Below, piece by piece: positions 32,557 to 36,061 of a stretch of DNA of 36,061 nt. The stretch is taken from NCBI RefSeq assembly GCF_000614185.1, contig NZ_BAKM01000041.1, positions 1-36,061 of the forward strand, in the 5' to 3' direction. A program made the position numbers and the translations under genes. This stretch comes from Phocaeicola sartorii JCM 17136 = DSM 21941. GTDB lineage: Bacteria > Bacteroidota > Bacteroidia > Bacteroidales > Bacteroidaceae. The notes below the pieces were generated by a model. It was not told the DNA's origin. It saw nothing but the letters and a program-made list of their open reading frames with translations, and made no database searches. Position 1 is the first letter of the stretch; each line of letters opens with the position of its first letter.

Positions 32557-33370
32557 GAAAAGGGCGGATGGCAATCAGCGAACTGTCCTTCCCCAATTTG
32601 CCGGCTACCGAATGTATCTTGGTCGTTTCCAGGCTTTCTCCCAATGAGAGGGGAGGAAGAATGCCCGGCAGGCATTTGGCCATCATGGATTTGCCGCTGC
32701 CCGGCGAACCGATCATAATCAGGTTGTGCCCTCCGGCGGCGGCTACTTCCAAGGCGCGTTTCACACTCTCCTGTCCTTTTACGTCGGCAAAATCGTATGG
32801 AAAGTTGCTTTGGCTTTCATAAAACTCCTCGCGCGTATGGACAATGGTCGGTTGCAAGGTGCGCTCATTATTGAAGAACTCAATGACTTCTTTAATATTC
32901 TCTACGCCATATACTTTCAGGTTATTTACTACGGCAGCTTCCCGGGCGTTTTGTTTGGGGAGTATAAATCCTTCGAACCCTTGTTCGCGGGCACTGATGG
33001 CGATGGAAAGGGCTCCTTTGACGGGTTGAAGGCTTCCGTCCAAGCTCAGCTCGCCGATGATGAGATAGCGTGAAAGTTTGTCTTCCGAAACAATTTTAGT
33101 AGCGGCCAGTATCCCGATAGCCAGCGGGAGGTCGTAGGCGGAGCCTTCCTTGCGGATGTCGGCAGGAGCCATATTTACCACAATCTGGCAGGTGGGGAAT
33201 TTATATCCGTTTACCTGCAAGGCGGAAATAATGCGTTCGTGACTTTCTTTCACAGCCGAGTCCGGCAGACCGACAAGGAAGAATTTTATACCTCGTGAAC
33301 TATTTACCTCAATAGTTACAATGGTAGCGTCGATACCTTGAACGGCTGCTCCATAGACTTTTACCAGCAT
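32529..33370 (-). pseudogene. comM: N-terminal part of comM/YifB AAA ATPase, cut by island insertion
   Basis: 281 codons of ComM: the N-terminal ChlI-like (Lon-protease-fold) domain ('LVKVYGAAVQGIDATIVTIE', 'FFLVGLPDSAVKESHERI', 'IVVNMAPADIRKEGSAYDLP') and the start of the AAA domain with Walker A (IGSPGSGKSMMAK, near residue 220). The text stops at SPHHTISQV, then two foreign residues and a stop. The other part is at 3203-3899. The gene starts four bases after the DUF4369/thioredoxin gene, so it was the distal gene of that operon. The interruption should abolish ComM function. Confidence 0.93.
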
Positions 33371-33374
33371 GCTT

Positions 33375-34438
33375 TTATTTTTTATTTTGTCTCTTCCGAG
33401 CGCGTTCTGCCTCTTTGGCGGCTTTTTCTTTCTTTTTATCTTGTTCTATCAGTTGCTTTACTTTGTCTGTCAGTTCTTTGCCCCGTATATCCTGGGCTAT
33501 CACTTTTTTGTCTGGGCCTATCAGTATATTGGCGGGAAGCCGGATGATGCTTGTTGCTTCACTACGGAGTTGTCCCAGCCTTTGAAGTCGCAGACTTGTT
33601 TCCATTGTGTGGTGTCTCTTTGAAGGGTCTTCTCCAGCCATTCCTTTTTGTCCAGGTCAAGAGAGAGGCTGATTATGGCGAATTTTTCTTTTTTCAATGC
33701 TTTCTGTACGGATACCAAAGAATCTTGTGCGGCAATGCTTTCTTTGTTCCAGCTTGCCCAAAAATCCAGAAGGACATATTTCCCTTTTACGCTGTTCCAA
33801 CTGACGGTCTTTCCGTTTCTGTCCGTGCACGAGATATTGGGGATGTAGCGATGGTCTGCCAGTTCTTTTTGTTCACTCAACTTATTCTGAAGGTCTATCA
33901 TATAAGGTGTGTCTTTTATGACACCGCTGAGTCCCTTTATCAGCTGGTCTATGTGGCTATAGTCGGGCAGGGAGTCTTGTACGTAATACTTGTCTATCAG
34001 ATAAATATTGGTATACGATTGTGGATGGGCTTTGATCAGTGAATCTACGGCTTCCACCAGGCGGCGTCCGTTGTCCGGAGTGTTGTTCAGCTGCCGCATG
34101 ATTTGTGCCTGCCTTTCATTCTCGCCTGTGCCTTTTATTTGTAGTTGGTCTATCTCTCCGCTTAAGGCCACCTTTTCTCCTTTGTCTGCATAGATGGGCA
34201 AGGTTTGCCCGTTGTTCATGATCAATGAGAAAAGCGTGAAGGTGTCCGGGGTGATGGTATAAGTGAATTTTCCTTTTTCCGCAATAATTGTATCCAGTTG
34301 CTGTATGGGCAGTTGGTAGAAAACAAGAATCGTGTCGGAAGTCAGTCCGCTTATATGGCCCTTTAATGTAAATGCGCTTTTCTTTCCGCATGCCGAAAGG
34401 AGCAATATTATTATAAGGTAAAAGGGTATTTTTTTCAT
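33375..34438 (-). pseudogene. DUF4369/thioredoxin-fold lipoprotein, frame broken near the end
   Basis: About 354 residues when joined. A lipobox LLLSACGKK puts the lipidated Cys at residue 17. A DUF4369-like N-terminal domain follows ('FTLKGHISGLTSDTILVFYQ'). The C-terminal half is an AhpC-TSA/TlpA-like thioredoxin fold ('CTDRNGKTVSWNSVKGKYVL', 'LLDFWASWNKES'). The CxxC motif of active members is replaced by WNKES, so a disulphide role is unlikely. The break is at about 33555: the first frame goes on to SSGFPPIY-stop, whereas the family expects SIIRLPANILIGPDKKV, found in the other frame. One base is missing, perhaps in an AAA run. The tail is Lys/Glu/Ala-rich. Confidence 0.78.
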
Positions 34439-34544
34439 TTCAAATTATTTTCTGCGAAAATACGCATTTTACTGCTAAAGAATGGTATAAACAAGTTGTT
34501 TTTTTGTTAAACGCCCCCTGTCACATCACTTTTTCACATTCCTG

Positions 34545-35108
34545 TCACATGCTACAGAATATGAACAGCAGCGTGCAGTTTTGCTTCAAATATTTCAGTG
34601 CTTTTGTAATGAGTTTCTCCACCGCTTTTTCACTGATATTCATTTCTATGGCTATTTCCTTGTAACTCAGATACTTTTTACGGCTCAGGGTGAAGGCTGT
34701 TTTTTGTTTGTCCGGCAATGAGTCTATCAGCAGGTCAATGTGTTTGCTCAGCTGTTTGGCTATAATCTGTTCTTCCAGGTCGCAATGGTGTTTGATATAA
34801 TCTTCATTGTACGCCTGTAGCACGGAGTCTCTGTATAACTCCTCGTTCAGGTGTTTTTTGTCTTGATCGAAAATGAAGTTCCTTGTCATGATGAACAGTA
34901 GTCCTTCCAGGCTTTTTTCTTCATCCAGCAGTTCCCGTTTTTCCCATAGCTTGACAAATACGCTTTGCACGGCTTCTTTGGCATCGTCTGTGGAAACCGT
35001 ATAGAGGCGGCTGAAATTGTACACTTTACTCCAATACGTGGCATAGATGGAGGAAAAGGCTTCATGACTTCCCTGTCTTAGCAATGCAATAGCTCTTTTT
35101 TCATCCAT
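34545..35108 (-). CDS. ECF-type RNA polymerase sigma factor
   Basis: 187 residues. Region 2 has 'AFSSIYATYWSKVYNFSRLY', 'DDAKEAVQSVFVKLWEKRE' and 'FIMTRNFIFDQDKK'. Region 4 has 'LIDSLPDKQKTAFTLSRKKY', 'LSYKEIAIEMNISEKAVEKL', a helix-turn-helix. This is the sigma-70 ECF family of Bacteroidetes. A FecR-like anti-sigma usually lies next to it, but none is seen on the left; the gene is followed by the lipoprotein/comM operon after 106 bp. The divergent membrane protein at 35263 could be a partner. Confidence 0.9.
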   Translation of the reverse strand: MDEKRAIALLRQGSHEAFSSIYATYWSKVYNFSRLYTVSTDDAKEAVQSVFVKLWEKRELLDEEKSLEGLLFIMTRNFIFDQDKKHLNEELYRDSVLQAYNEDYIKHHCDLEEQIIAKQLSKHIDLLIDSLPDKQKTAFTLSRKKYLSYKEIAIEMNISEKAVEKLITKALKYLKQNCTLLFIFCSM

Positions 35109-35262
35109 CTTCTTGTGTTCTTTTTCCTATTTATAACAAAGATATGATAAATATTTAGGAACTACAACTTTTTTTTATAATAAATAAAAAAACTTATGAT
35201 CGGAGAGGGGGAATTCCTTTTCTGGGGCGTATTTATTATAGGTTTTGAATCAGAGTTTGTTT

Positions 35263-35907
35263 ATGCGGAAAGGGGTTTATGCGATATGGTTTCTCTTCAT
35301 CATCATTGGATGCGGTTCGTGCGTATCGGATGCTGTAGAAGAGTCATTGTGCCAGGCTCCTTCGTTTTTTTCCTATTCCGGCAGTGGATTCATTATGGTT
35401 ATACTTTTGTTGGGAGGGCTTGGCTCTTGTCAATACCTGAAAAGGAAGCACGGAGAAGAACTGCCGGGGCATAGAGAAGAAATTTTAGTAAAAGAGGCAG
35501 TATGCAATTTCAGGAAAGAGAGCCTGGAGACAGGAATCTGTTCATTCAGCTCGTCTCCATGGAAAGAGAAACTGGAGGAAGTTCAAAAGGAAATTACTTC
35601 CGGAGAATATATAAAGCCGGATGATCAGGACTTGCTATACCGGGAGTTGGATACGCACTTTAAAGAATTTATAGCGGAACTCGTCACTAGCTATCCGAAA
35701 ATAGGTAAGGAAAATATTTACTATTGCATCTTGTCCGGCCTAAAATTTCGGAAACGCATACTTGTATATTGCACGAGGACGTCGGCTGGAGCACTCCGTA
35801 CCCGCAAAAGCAGATTGAAGAAAAATATGACGAAAGAAACATTCCAACTTATATTCGATTCACAAAAAACGCCCATTTCATCGAAGCGATTGAAATTATG
35901 GCAGTGA
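35263..35907 (+). CDS. Membrane protein with C-terminal HTH-like region
   Basis: 214 residues from ATG 35263 (MRKGVYAIW), preferred over an upstream TTG. The first ~25 residues are a signal-like hydrophobic stretch ending IIIGCGSC (possible lipobox). A second transmembrane segment is at ~43-60 (GFIMVILLLGGLGSC). The cytoplasmic part has a helical linker ('EEVQKEITSGEYIKPDDQDL') and a C-terminal 'YPKIGKENIYYCILSGLKFR' with 'AGALRTRKSRLKKNM', similar to the LuxR-like HTH that ends many Bacteroides TPR regulators. It is divergent from the sigma factor, sharing a ~150 bp promoter region. Confidence 0.6.
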   Translation: MRKGVYAIWFLFIIIGCGSCVSDAVEESLCQAPSFFSYSGSGFIMVILLLGGLGSCQYLKRKHGEELPGHREEILVKEAVCNFRKESLETGICSFSSSPWKEKLEEVQKEITSGEYIKPDDQDLLYRELDTHFKEFIAELVTSYPKIGKENIYYCILSGLKFRKRILVYCTRTSAGALRTRKSRLKKNMTKETFQLIFDSQKTPISSKRLKLWQ

Positions 35908-35934
35908 AAATGTAACGGTTTTGCTTGTTTTTTG

Positions 35935-36061
35935 TAACGGTTTTAAAGTGATAACCAAGTGATCTGTTATCATTTACAGTAGGGGCGGACACATGGGGCT
36001 GTCCCTACGTCTTCGGGTAGCCTCACTGGCAGAACGGCATAATTCCTCTCCGATAGAAGAA
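35935..36061. other. Intergenic hairpins at the window end
   Basis: TGATAAC pairs with GTTATCA (about 35949-35973). GTAGGGGCGG and CTGTCCCTAC form a second imperfect stem (about 35980-36009). These resemble palindromic intergenic repeats. No gene is visible up to the window end. Confidence 0.45.

Overview
The window looks like a chromosome segment of a gut Bacteroidales (Bacteroides or Phocaeicola type). Evidence: TAnnTTTG-type promoters, lipoproteins with short signal peptides, a Bacteroides-type ECF sigma factor, an abundant surface lipoprotein of the DUF4988 kind, BT4734-like and DUF3871 proteins, and A/T-rich leaders. I cannot name the species.

Layout. (1) Left chromosomal flank, 1-3899: a gene-poor stretch with a degenerate ~21-22 bp repeat array, then what looks like an rSAM/lipoprotein locus (lipoprotein, radical SAM/SPASM enzyme, second lipoprotein, 54-residue protein), then the C-terminal part of comM (YifB, Mg-chelatase-like AAA ATPase) on the minus strand. 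(2) A ~28.6 kb integrated island, 3902-32530. (3) Right flank, 32529-36061: the N-terminal part of comM, a DUF4369/thioredoxin-fold lipoprotein, an ECF sigma factor and a divergent membrane/HTH protein.

The island sits inside comM. Joining the two halves across a shared GT (AC on the plus strand, 3900-3901 and 32529-32530) restores an open 512-residue ComM. Joining the island ends gives an attP-like site with long inverted arms. The integrase is a large serine recombinase at the right end, split by a frame break; its promoter overlaps the att arm. The left half carries rightward genes: two coupled mini-proteins, DUF3871, a large Cys-rich protein, an M20-like peptidase, small proteins and a resolvase. 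The middle holds cargo: a C5-methyltransferase-like protein, an AraC regulator followed by a 943-residue surface lipoprotein, a putative AbiC-type abortive-infection protein, a strip of gene remnants, and a deoxyinosine-glycosylase-like protein with an extra N-terminal region. The right half runs leftward: two paralogous P4-type primase/helicases, a BT4734-like protein, DUF5131, an LRR protein, a ParB-like protein and a 492-residue unknown next to the integrase. I see no relaxase, conjugation, capsid, portal, terminase or lysis gene, so the island resembles a satellite or a plasmid-like integrative element.

The least expected signal is a ~180-nt long imperfect hairpin present twice in opposite orientation (12328-12507 and 24310-24498). 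Both copies share CCTCAA/TTGAGG arm ends, purine-rich arms and an A/T-rich loop; one copy contains five G-tracts.

Caution: at least eight reading-frame breaks and one in-frame stop occur in otherwise well-formed genes, on the island and in the flanks. Most are explained by one missing base, several in short homopolymers. Consensus error or recent decay are both possible, so every 'pseudogene' below except the comM halves and the short remnants should be read as 'frame broken in this sequence'.
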